A stretch of 5,011 nucleotides of DNA from Anaerolineae bacterium (GCA_029933115.1 JAOZOT010000282.1:1-5011); one strand, 5' to 3'. Counted from the stretch's first letter, positions 1 through 5,011 are shown. The notes: a model not told the origin generated them from the letters alone. A program made the numbers and translations.

Positions 1-333
1 CCCGCTCACGGCCAGGGCAAGCACCAGGTTATCCGCATTGGGGTCCCAGGCAGGGTCAACGGTGCCGTCGGCCAGGACGTGGGCGATATAGTTGCGCGTC
101 ACCGTGCCGCCGCCATGCACAGGAGCCAGGGTCAGTTGGGTAAAGGCTCCCCCGATATAGACCCCACCCATGCCATCCGGGACAATGACGATAATCGGAC
201 CGTTGGCGGTGGGCATGTTGGTCAGGGGCGTGCTGGGTTGTGCCTGGACGGGTGTGGGGAAAAGCAGCGCGTGGGCCGCCAGGCCCGCCAGCAGGGCAGC
301 TATCACCAGAGAATGAAGGCTTTTGACTTTCAT
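1..333 (-). CDS. Secreted delta-60 repeat (beta-propeller-like) protein, N-terminal part; C-terminus outside window
   Basis: The minus strand is open from an ATG at 333-331 to the window edge, giving 111 codons with no stop; the gene continues to the left. Residues 1-31 form a typical signal peptide: Lys2 and Lys4, a hydrophobic core at about 9-25 (VIAALLAGLAAHALLF), and a V-Q-A cleavage site before Gln32, so the protein is probably exported. The mature part has the pattern of delta-60 repeats (DUF5122/TIGR02608-type): a GGVYIGGAFTQL strand at about 56-67, RNYIAHVLADG at about 80-90, then TVDPAWDPNADN at 91-102 and the start of the next strand (LVLALAVSG). Such repeats usually occur in tandem and are thought to fold as propeller blades in extracellular proteins; substrate and role are unknown. 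The start is well supported by a strong Shine-Dalgarno and a consensus promoter. It is transcribed divergently from the polysaccharide genes, so a functional link is only possible, not shown. Confidence 0.85.
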   Translation of the reverse strand, partial: MKVKSLHSLVIAALLAGLAAHALLFPTPVQAQPSTPLTNMPTANGPIIVIVPDGMGGVYIGGAFTQLTLAPVHGGGTVTRNYIAHVLADGTVDPAWDPNADNLVLALAVSG

Positions 334-338
334 GGGCT

Positions 339-347
339 CTCCTCCCC
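339..347 (-). promoter_or_regulatory. Shine-Dalgarno site of the delta-60 repeat protein gene
   Basis: On the minus strand GGGGAGGAG ends five bases before the ATG at 333. This strong purine-rich site fixes the start of the partial gene and agrees with the signal peptide beginning at that ATG. Confidence 0.8.
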
Positions 348-408
348 TTTGTTCTTCAGAATACAAGATTGCCGCGACCGGGTTTCGGCGCTCAATATGC
401 TGCTCCCT

Positions 409-438
409 ATTATATCACGTCCCCTTCCCCGGTGTCAA
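409..438 (-). promoter_or_regulatory. Consensus extended -10 promoter for the secreted-protein gene
   Basis: Read on the minus strand, the -35 box is TTGACA (438-433) and the -10 box is TATAAT (414-409), both perfect matches to the housekeeping sigma consensus, separated by 18 bp. The bases TGA just before the -10 box give an extended -10 (TG-N-TATAAT). Transcription would start near 402 and leave a leader of roughly 69 nt before the ATG at 333. No operator palindrome is evident over the boxes. High basal expression is inferred from the match. Confidence 0.82.
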
Positions 439-508
439 GGGCTTTTGCTTTTTGAACACCGTTTACATGCAGGATTGCTCTGAATGATGCCCTGAAAAAC
501 TGGAGTTG

Positions 509-537
509 TTGAAAAATGGAGAAAAATGGGGTAAAAT
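509..537 (+). promoter_or_regulatory. Promoter for the YfhO-family gene
   Basis: TTGAAA at 509-514 and TAAAAT at 532-537 each match the housekeeping consensus at five of six positions and are separated by exactly 17 bp. The start of transcription would fall near 544, about 24 nt before the GTG at 568. The spacer contains two copies of GAAAAATGG (511-519 and 521-529), ten bases apart, so the A-tracts are in helical phase. A third A5 tract lies at 495-499. The promoter is divergent to the one at 409-438, with about 70 bp between the two -35 boxes. Confidence 0.68.
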
Positions 538-550
538 AAGCTATCCTTGC

Positions 551-558
551 AAGGAAGG
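551..558 (+). promoter_or_regulatory. Shine-Dalgarno site that fixes the GTG start at 568
   Basis: AAGGAAGG ends nine bases before GTG 568-570. The longer reading frame could begin at TTG 547, but this purine run would then be inside the gene, that TTG has no upstream Shine-Dalgarno, and it would sit only a few bases after the predicted transcription start. Confidence 0.72.
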
Positions 559-567
559 AAACACTGC

Positions 568-2907
568 GTGACCACAGCCAAAGGTCGCAACCGGCCTCCC
601 GAAGTCATCGTCATCATCGCCCTGCTTCTACTACCTTCTCTTTTCTTCTGGCGACTGCTGGCCCCTAATCCGGCCGACCGAGCCACCATTCCGGCCGGCG
701 ATTTCACCGAGCAGTATTACCCCCTGCACCTCTTCGCCGCGCGAGAGTGGGCTCAGGGACATTTACCCCTCTGGAATCCTCACATCTACGCCGGTCAACC
801 GGCCCTGGCCGACATCCAGTCGGGAGCCTTCTACCCCCCTAATCTGCTGGGCATTCTGTTGCTAGCTCTGGCCAGACGCGGGTTCCCCCTCTGGGCTCTG
901 GAGGCACAGGTCATCCTACACTTCTCCCTGACCAGCCTCTTCACCTACTTTTTCGTCCGCCGCCTGTCGCAAAACCGGTTCGCCGCTGCGGTCTCTGCGC
1001 TGACTTTTACCTACGGCGGATACTTGACCTCTTTCCCCGTCCAGCAAGTGACTATCTTGCAAGTGGCCGTCTGGCTGCCGCTTATCTTGCTTCTCCTGGA
1101 CATTGCTACGGAGAGCCAAGCCTCAGCCCACAGCAGATTCCCGGCCTCGAACTCGCGGTTCTGGCTTTACGTGATCCTGGCCGGACTGGCTCTGGGATGC
1201 TCGATTCTGGCCGGTCATCCTCAGACGACCATGTACGTTTTCTACGCCTCTGTAGCCTATTTCGGTTTCAAAATGTGGAGAGGAAGGCCCTCACCCACCC
1301 CCGCCCTTTGGGCATCCCCTGCTTCTCCCAAATTTGGGAGAGGGCTGGTTGGCATCCTGGTCTTTATTCTGGTAGCCTTCGGCCTGGCCGCCGTTCAGCT
1401 TCTCCCCACCCTGGAGTTCATCAAGCTATCCCCACGAGCCACCATAGACTACGAAACCGCCTCCTGGGGCTTTTTCTGGCACGAGATGATGAGCTTCCTC
1501 TTCCCCGGTTACTTCGGCGGATCGCCCCAATACGTTGGTATCTTGCCCATGATCCTCGCAGTCATGGCCATCCTCTTCGAGCGACGACAGAATGACAAGG
1601 TGTTCTGGGTAGGGTTAGGACTGGCCGCTTTCCTGCTCTCTTTCGGACGCCATACCTTTCTCTATAACTTATTCTACATCCTCGTACCCGGTTTCGGACA
1701 GGTGCGAAATCAGGAGCGTGCTATCTTCCTGTTCAGCTTCAGCCTGGCTATTCTGGCCGGCTACGGAGCTACCCTCCTGACACGGCCCACCCCCAAAGCC
1801 CTGAGACACAACTTCTATTCCTTCTATCAGATACTGAAACGCCTCGGCCTGGCGGGCTTGGCCCTCACTGCTCTCTTCTACCACGGCTGGCTCCAAGGCA
1901 ACCAGAAGGGAGCCGATCCCAACTTTTTCAGTGGAGTGCTACGGCACCACGTATTCAACCTCCTCCTCTTCGGCGGGATTCTGCTTCTGCTGGCCCTGCG
2001 CCTGCACAGAGGAGCCTCACGCCGCCGGCTGATGGGGCTATGCATTGGTATCATCGTCTTCAACCTTTTCACCATCAACTGGCAATTCAACATCCAAGAT
2101 GCTACGGAGAAGGACCATTTCCCGCAGATGGGAGCGACCGATTACCTGCGGGAGGAACTGGTGAGCGGAGAGCCCTTCCGTGTCTCCAGCGGTGGGCTTC
2201 TGCCAGGGGCCGGCAACGCCGGCGTCATCTATGAGCTTTACGACACGGCCGGCAACAGCCCTCTGCACCTGGCCAGCCTGGAAAAGTTTGAGGCTCAAGT
2301 GAACGAGCGGCGCCGGTGGCAACTCCTGAATGTGGCCTACGTCTTTGACCTCCACGACCTGGACAGCGAAGACCTGGAATTCACATACGTCAAGAGGGGA
2401 GTAAAGATCTACCGGGTGAGGAAACCTTGGCCTCACGCCTGGGTTGTGCACAAGGCGGTGGTAGTTGCTGGCGAGGAGGAAACGTGGGCTATCCTCAACG
2501 CCCCCGACTTTGACCCGGCGCGGGTCGTCATCTTGCCGCATGAGCCCGGCATTGCCTTGCCCGGGGAAGACACGGCGGGCTCAAAGGTGAGCATCATTGA
2601 ATACACCCCTACCCGCATATCCCTCCAGGCAGACCCGGTGGACAACGGCCTGCTCGTGGTGAGCGACATCTATTACCCCGGCTGGCGAGCTCGTGTTGAC
2701 GGCCGGCCGGCACCGGTGTATCGGGCCAACTATCTCCTGCGGGCGGTGCCTGTCGAGGCCGGTAAACATAGGGTAGAGATCTACTACGACCCCCCGCTGT
2801 TCAAGATAGGGTTGGCCATCACCCTCTTGACCCTGCTGGCCGGTGGTGCTCTGCTGGGCGGTGTGGCCCTGCAGAACCGACAACGCAAGCCTCTCTTGCC
2901 TATTTAG
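568..2907 (+). CDS. YfhO-family polytopic membrane protein (GT-C-like glycosyltransferase candidate)
   Basis: The 779-residue product starts at GTG 568. It resembles the YfhO family (PF09586-type), whose Bacillus and Listeria members are membrane proteins implicated in glycosylating cell-wall polymers using lipid-linked sugars. Residues 13-31 are the first membrane span. The following extracytoplasmic loop has the family's best conserved features: GDF at 44-46 (Asp45 is a candidate catalytic or metal-binding residue of the GT-C type), LPLWNP at 66-71, G76, D82 and FYPPNLL at 88-94. I count about 14-15 hydrophobic segments, most before residue 520. A soluble domain follows to about 743, ending with the conserved YYPGWRARVDG at 702-712, and a last span at about 745-767. 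Residues 238-259, in a loop between two spans, are encoded by a palindromic repeat-like sequence. The gene is co-oriented with the glycosyltransferase and co-polymerase genes, which points to surface glycan synthesis. The family assignment is firm; donor, acceptor and actual catalysis are unknown. Confidence 0.88.
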   Translation: MTTAKGRNRPPEVIVIIALLLLPSLFFWRLLAPNPADRATIPAGDFTEQYYPLHLFAAREWAQGHLPLWNPHIYAGQPALADIQSGAFYPPNLLGILLLALARRGFPLWALEAQVILHFSLTSLFTYFFVRRLSQNRFAAAVSALTFTYGGYLTSFPVQQVTILQVAVWLPLILLLLDIATESQASAHSRFPASNSRFWLYVILAGLALGCSILAGHPQTTMYVFYASVAYFGFKMWRGRPSPTPALWASPASPKFGRGLVGILVFILVAFGLAAVQLLPTLEFIKLSPRATIDYETASWGFFWHEMMSFLFPGYFGGSPQYVGILPMILAVMAILFERRQNDKVFWVGLGLAAFLLSFGRHTFLYNLFYILVPGFGQVRNQERAIFLFSFSLAILAGYGATLLTRPTPKALRHNFYSFYQILKRLGLAGLALTALFYHGWLQGNQKGADPNFFSGVLRHHVFNLLLFGGILLLLALRLHRGASRRRLMGLCIGIIVFNLFTINWQFNIQDATEKDHFPQMGATDYLREELVSGEPFRVSSGGLLPGAGNAGVIYELYDTAGNSPLHLASLEKFEAQVNERRRWQLLNVAYVFDLHDLDSEDLEFTYVKRGVKIYRVRKPWPHAWVVHKAVVVAGEEETWAILNAPDFDPARVVILPHEPGIALPGEDTAGSKVSIIEYTPTRISLQADPVDNGLLVVSDIYYPGWRARVDGRPAPVYRANYLLRAVPVEAGKHRVEIYYDPPLFKIGLAITLLTLLAGGALLGGVALQNRQRKPLLPI
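1287..1345. repeat. Palindromic interspersed repeat-like stretch embedded in the YfhO-family coding sequence
   Basis: A C-rich left part beginning CCCTCACCCACCCCCGCCC is followed by an 18-base perfect palindrome, TCTCCCAAATTTGGGAGA (1324-1341). The palindrome extends to 22 bases (1322-1343) with one T/G mismatch. This layout, CCCTCACCC followed by CTCCCAAATTTGGGAGAGGG, resembles small interspersed palindromes that I recall between genes in Chloroflexota and cyanobacteria; that recollection could not be checked here. The stretch keeps the reading frame and encodes a Pro/Ser-rich segment (residues about 240-259) in a loop, apparently cytoplasmic, between two membrane spans. Confidence 0.55.
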
Positions 2908-2924
2908 CCCACCTTTGCTATACT
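2896..2924 (+). promoter_or_regulatory. Candidate internal promoter before the glycosyltransferase gene
   Basis: TTGCCT at 2896-2901 (four of six) and TATACT at 2919-2924 (five of six) are 17 bp apart. The -10 box is preceded by TGC, giving an extended -10. The -35 box lies inside the last codons of the YfhO-family gene. A transcript would begin near 2931 and carry a leader of about 210 nt containing the whole repeat cluster and its hairpins. The match may be by chance; the alternative is read-through from the promoter at 509-537. Confidence 0.4.
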
Positions 2925-2932
2925 TACCTCAG

Positions 2933-2963
2933 CACCGGAGGGCCTGCGCAGCAAGGCTGGGGG
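2933..2963 (+). repeat. Direct repeat copy A
   Basis: This 31-base segment begins CACCGGAGGGCCTGCGCAG and ends GCTGGGGG. It matches the segment at 3099-3128 at 27 of 31 aligned positions, with one single-base gap and three transitions. It begins 26 bases after the stop codon of the YfhO-family gene. Confidence 0.7.
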
Positions 2964-2987
2964 GTTGAGGGGTACCCCCTCGACCCC
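2961..2987. other. Strong 12-bp hairpin in the gap after the YfhO-family gene
   Basis: The arm GGGGTTGAGGGG (2961-2972) pairs with CCCCTCGACCCC (2976-2987) over 12 bp with one G-U wobble and a 3-base loop (TAC). It lies 53 bases after the stop codon at 2907. Only a short ACTTTCCC follows on the plus strand, so it lacks the U-run of a good intrinsic terminator. A role as an attenuator, a stabiliser of the upstream mRNA end, or simply part of the repeat is possible. Confidence 0.6.
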
Positions 2988-3053
2988 ACTTTCCCGGCCC
3001 TGAGAGCAGCACCGGCGGGCCGGCCTCCCACCCGGCGGAGGAAAAAGGGGATA

Positions 3054-3094
3054 GGTGGAGGGACACCCCCCACGCCCCCCGACCTGTTGCGCAG
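3054..3094 (-). repeat. Inverted, diverged copy of the repeat unit
   Basis: Read on the minus strand from 3094 it begins CTGCGCAACAGGTCGGGGGG, matching CTGCGCAGCAAGGCTGGGGGG of copy A (2944 onward) with three substitutions and one gap. It stays similar in kind (G-run, then C-run, then ACC) beyond that. Its own 3055-3073 part can fold into a hairpin (GTGG/CCAC plus GGG/CCC around an A-C mismatch, loop ACA). The divergence is greater than between copies A and C. Confidence 0.5.
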
Positions 3095-3098
3095 ACCC

Positions 3099-3128
3099 CA
3101 CCGGAGGCCTACGCAGCAAAGCCGGGGG
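3099..3128 (+). repeat. Direct repeat copy C, ending in the next gene's ribosome binding site
   Basis: This 30-base segment begins CACCGGAGGCCTACGCAG and matches copy A at 27 of 31 aligned positions. Its terminal G-run continues into GGGGGAGGGA, which is the Shine-Dalgarno of the glycosyltransferase gene. Confidence 0.7.
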
Positions 3129-3132
3129 AGGG
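3124..3132 (+). promoter_or_regulatory. Shine-Dalgarno site of the glycosyltransferase gene, within repeat copy C
   Basis: GGGGGAGGG (3124-3132) precedes the TTG at 3143; the core GGAGG ends 11 bases before the start, slightly long but workable. No other purine run is nearer. It supports the TTG rather than the GTG codons six or fifteen bases further on. Confidence 0.6.
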
Positions 3133-3142
3133 ACAAGCTCAG

Positions 3143-4240
3143 TTGAAAGTGGCCATCGTGCACGATTGGCTCAACCAAAGAGGGGGCGCGGAGAATGTGC
3201 TGGAAGCCCTGGTAGAGATGTATCCCCAGGCTCCCATCTACACCTCCATCTATTGGCCACAGGCCATGCCTGAAGTCTACCGATCCTGGGACATCCGCAC
3301 GTCCTTCATGGACAAGCTCCCCCTGGTCAAGAAACACCATCAGCCCTTCCTGCCTCTCTACCCCCTGGCCTTTGAACAATTCGACCTGAGGGGCTATGAC
3401 CTGGTCATCAGTAACAAGAGCGCCTTCTGCCACGGGGTGATTACCTCGCCAGAGACGTTGCACATCTGCTATTGCCTGACCCCCACCCGTTTCCTGTGGG
3501 ACTACAGCGGCTACGTTCAGCGAGAGGGGTTGGGCAAGCCGGCCCGCTGGGTTCTGCCCCCTTTCCTGAGCTACCTGCGCTTGTGGGACAAAGCTGCCGC
3601 CGACCGGGTGGATCATTTTGTGGCCATCTCCCAGGCCGTGCGTCGGCGCATCCAAAAGTTCTACCGCCGCCAGGCCATCGTCATCCACCCGCCGGTAGAC
3701 ACGAGCCGCTACGCCCCGGCCGAGGGCAGCGACGACTACTTCTTGATTGTCTCCCGGCTCATCCCCTACAAGCGCATTGACCTGGCTGTGCAAGCCTTCA
3801 ACCAGTTGGGCCTGCCGCTGCTCATCGTCGGCGATGGACGGGATAGGGCCAGCCTGCAAGCGATGGCCAAGTCCAATGTCAAGTTCCTGGGCCGCGTTCC
3901 CGACGAGGAAATACGGCAACTGCTGGCTCGCTGCCGGGCCTTTATTTTCCCCGGCCTGGAAGATTTCGGCATTGCCCCGGTGGAGGCTCAAGCTGCCGGG
4001 CGGCCGGTCATCGCCTTCGCGGGAGGTGGCGCTTTGGACACGGTCGTTGAAGGCGTGACCGGAACCTTCTTCCACGAGCAATCGCCGCAAGCCCTGGCTG
4101 AAGCCGTCAGAAACTTTGACGAGGCCCGCTACGACCCGGCAGTCATCAGGGAACACGCCAGGCAATTTGATACAACGGTTTTCAAACAACAATTGAGACA
4201 GTTCATCACACGGAACATGCAACACCCAACACGCAAGTGA
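3143..4240 (+). CDS. GT4-family glycosyltransferase, WbaZ-like
   Basis: The 365-residue product has the full length of a GT4 (GT-B fold) retaining glycosyltransferase, which moves a sugar from a nucleotide donor to a lipid-linked glycan at the cytoplasmic membrane face. The N-terminal acceptor domain opens with KVAIVHDWL (2-10) and GGAE (14-17), followed by the TP-R-LWD motif (T113, P114, R116, L118-D120). This start and motif set is typical of the WbaZ-like mannosyltransferase group. The donor domain shows SRLIPYKR (204-211, with Arg205 and Lys210 likely contacting the nucleotide diphosphate), GDG (230-232), and the EX7E motif E273-E281 in EDFGIAPVE. GGGALDTV follows at 294-301. No membrane span is seen. 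TTG is chosen because the family pattern begins exactly there and a Shine-Dalgarno precedes it. The co-polymerase gene follows after seven bases, so they are co-transcribed. Mannose specificity is only an inference from the subgroup. Confidence 0.92.
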   Translation: MKVAIVHDWLNQRGGAENVLEALVEMYPQAPIYTSIYWPQAMPEVYRSWDIRTSFMDKLPLVKKHHQPFLPLYPLAFEQFDLRGYDLVISNKSAFCHGVITSPETLHICYCLTPTRFLWDYSGYVQREGLGKPARWVLPPFLSYLRLWDKAAADRVDHFVAISQAVRRRIQKFYRRQAIVIHPPVDTSRYAPAEGSDDYFLIVSRLIPYKRIDLAVQAFNQLGLPLLIVGDGRDRASLQAMAKSNVKFLGRVPDEEIRQLLARCRAFIFPGLEDFGIAPVEAQAAGRPVIAFAGGGALDTVVEGVTGTFFHEQSPQALAEAVRNFDEARYDPAVIREHARQFDTTVFKQQLRQFITRNMQHPTRK

Positions 4241-4247
4241 GGATAGT

Positions 4248-4949
4248 ATGGAACTCCGCCAATATTGGCACATCGTCTGGAAACGGGTTTGGATCATCGT
4301 GGTTCTGCTGCTCGTCGTCCTGAGCGGAAGCCTGGTCCTGCGCCCCAAACCGGCCCCTCTCTACCAGGCCACGATGCGCTTTCTGGTGGGGGTGGCACCG
4401 GAACTCTGCACCGGCGATTATTACACCTACGACCGCTACTACACCTGGCTCTCTTCCGAGTATCTGGCCGATGACCTTTCGGAGGTGGTCAAATACTCGG
4501 CTTTTGCCGACGACGTGAGCGCCTACCTGGCTCAGGGGGAAACGCCCATCACGGTGTCACCAGGCGCGATCCAGGGCTCCACAGTGGCCGAAAAGCAACA
4601 CCGCATCCTCACCCTGCGCATCACCTGGGCTAACGCCGAGGAGCTAACAGCCATCGCCAACGCTGCCGCTGAGGTGTTGCCTCGGAATGGGCCGGGTTAT
4701 TTCGCCCCTATTGGAGTTGACCAGGCCCGTTTCACCCTGATAGACCGGCCGGTGGTGGTGCCGGTGGGCAAGAGCCTGCGAGAGCGGCTGGACTTGCCCA
4801 TCCGTCTTTTCCTGGCTCTCCTGGCCGGGGTAGCCCTGACCTTTCTGTTGGATTACCTGGATGACACCGTGCGGGATGGGGCTGAACTGGAAGAAATGGG
4901 CATAACAGTGCTGGGAGAGATACCACAGCCGCGGAGGAGATTCTTCTGA
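4248..4949 (+). CDS. Wzz/YveK-type polysaccharide co-polymerase (chain-length determinant), no kinase domain
   Basis: The 233-residue product matches the size and layout of short Wzz-family (PCP-2-type) proteins such as Bacillus YveK. A cytoplasmic ELRQYWHIVWKR start leads into a first span at about 14-31, followed by an extracytoplasmic domain at about 32-185. That domain ends in a proline-bearing DRPVVVPVGKS segment at 166-176, the usual lead-in to the second span at about 187-203. The tail has the typical LDDTVRDGAELEEMGITVLGEIP pattern (204-226). Such proteins set polymer length and help export together with a polymerase and a tyrosine-kinase-type ATPase. Here the tail stops after PRRRFF with no Walker motifs, so the kinase must be a separate gene. 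ATG 4248 is preceded by TGAGGA (4238-4243), which overlaps the stop codon of the glycosyltransferase and indicates translational coupling. The extracytoplasmic domain contains a Tyr-rich patch (YYTYDRYYTW, about 58-67). Confidence 0.9.
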   Translation: MELRQYWHIVWKRVWIIVVLLLVVLSGSLVLRPKPAPLYQATMRFLVGVAPELCTGDYYTYDRYYTWLSSEYLADDLSEVVKYSAFADDVSAYLAQGETPITVSPGAIQGSTVAEKQHRILTLRITWANAEELTAIANAAAEVLPRNGPGYFAPIGVDQARFTLIDRPVVVPVGKSLRERLDLPIRLFLALLAGVALTFLLDYLDDTVRDGAELEEMGITVLGEIPQPRRRFF

Positions 4950-4970
4950 AAAGAGAGCCTTTCATAATTC

Positions 4971-4990
4971 GCGGGAGTTCACCCTCCCGC
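4971..4990. repeat. Perfect 7-bp inverted repeat downstream of the co-polymerase gene
   Basis: GCGGGAG (4971-4977) and CTCCCGC (4984-4990) pair perfectly around the 6-base loop TTCACC, 22 bases after the stop codon at 4949. No T-run follows on either strand, so it is not a standard terminator. A further CCCCGC ends at the window edge and could pair with the left arm instead. It may be the edge of another intergenic repeat, or lie within a following gene whose start I cannot identify. Confidence 0.45.
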
Positions 4991-5011
4991 AGGCTGAGGC
5001 GGTATCCCCGC

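Larger units (their letters stand above)
2930..3130. repeat. Cluster of related G/C-rich repeats in the gap between two polysaccharide genes
   Basis: Almost the entire 235-bp gap is built from short related segments. The motif CAGCACCGG(A/C)GGGCC occurs at 2930-2944 and 3007-3021 (14 of 15 identical), and a shortened form, CCACCGGAGGCC, ends at 3109. A longer unit is found at 2933-2963 and 3099-3128, and a diverged inverted copy at 3054-3094. Stem-forming runs of G and C are frequent, and GGCCGGCC is found near the centre. No plausible protein is encoded; open frames here give only low-complexity Pro/Gly/Arg peptides. It is best read as a composite dispersed repeat of this genome. A transposase and clear target-site duplications are absent. 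Confidence 0.65.

Noticed and set aside
79..483. Plus-strand open frame of 134 codons opposite the secreted-protein gene
   Set aside because: The minus strand has a start, Shine-Dalgarno, promoter and signal peptide in the same place; the plus-strand product is low complexity and crosses the minus-strand promoter.
2038..2541. Minus-strand open frame of 167 codons inside the YfhO-family gene
   Set aside because: It is the shadow of a conserved coding region and has no domain or ribosome binding site of note.
2961..2998. Intrinsic terminator after the YfhO-family gene
   Set aside because: The stem is strong but the tail on the plus strand is ACTTTCCC, not a U-run, and the minus-strand side is not T-rich either. 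It is listed only as a hairpin.
2959..3080. G-quadruplex or CRISPR-like array in the G/C-run region
   Set aside because: G-runs are mostly paired with nearby C-runs and four evenly spaced runs are not present on one strand. The repeats are irregular in spacing and orientation with no uniform spacers, so it is not a CRISPR array.
2904..3119. Small Pro/Gly/Arg-rich proteins encoded by the repeat cluster on either strand
   Set aside because: The peptides are translations of G/C-rich repeats, with no start signals and no protein-like composition.
2930..3130. Insertion sequence or intact mobile element in the gap
   Set aside because: No transposase frame, no matching terminal inverted repeats at the ends and no clear target duplication; only related short units are seen.
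2924..4348. A 474-codon open frame on the minus strand opposite the glycosyltransferase gene
   Set aside because: It runs antisense through a gene with clear GT4 motifs, has no recognisable domain, and both ends read through the repeat cluster or the next gene. High G+C codon bias leaves such antisense frames open by chance.

Overview
The window looks like a piece of a bacterial chromosome with fairly high G+C and Gram-positive-like expression signals: strong Shine-Dalgarno sequences, consensus sigma-A/sigma-70 type promoters, and GTG and TTG starts. The style of the proteins (a delta-60 repeat secreted protein, a large YfhO-type membrane protein, a short Wzz/YveK-type chain-length protein) and the palindromic and G/C-rich repeats suggest Chloroflexota, perhaps an Anaerolineae-like lineage. 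That placement is inference from protein style; there is no rRNA or other marker here.

Layout. Positions 1-333 (minus strand) hold the first 111 codons of a secreted beta-propeller-type protein that runs off the left edge. Positions 334-567 are a divergent control region. It carries a near-perfect promoter for the minus-strand gene (TTGACA, 18 bp, extended-10 TATAAT) and a good promoter for the plus-strand genes (TTGAAA, 17 bp, TAAAAT). Positions 568-2907 (plus) encode a 779-residue YfhO-family polytopic membrane protein whose coding sequence contains a palindromic repeat-like stretch in frame. Positions 2908-3142 are a gap packed with related G/C-rich repeats in both orientations, one of which forms a 12-bp hairpin. 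The last repeat copy supplies the ribosome binding site of the next gene. Positions 3143-4240 encode a GT4 glycosyltransferase of the WbaZ-like type (TTG start). Positions 4248-4949 encode a short Wzz/YveK-type polysaccharide co-polymerase seven bases further on. Positions 4950-5011 hold no recognisable gene start but contain a perfect 7-bp inverted repeat.

Together the three plus-strand genes look like the beginning or middle of a cell-surface polysaccharide (exopolysaccharide or capsule) locus: a membrane glycosyltransferase-like protein, a cytosolic sugar transferase that elongates a lipid-linked glycan, and a chain-length regulator. The co-polymerase has no kinase domain of its own, so a separate tyrosine-kinase-type ATPase would be expected nearby, but none is visible. 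I see no defence system, CRISPR array, transposase, tRNA or rRNA. The most unusual content is the repeat material, in the gap before the glycosyltransferase and inside the YfhO-family gene.
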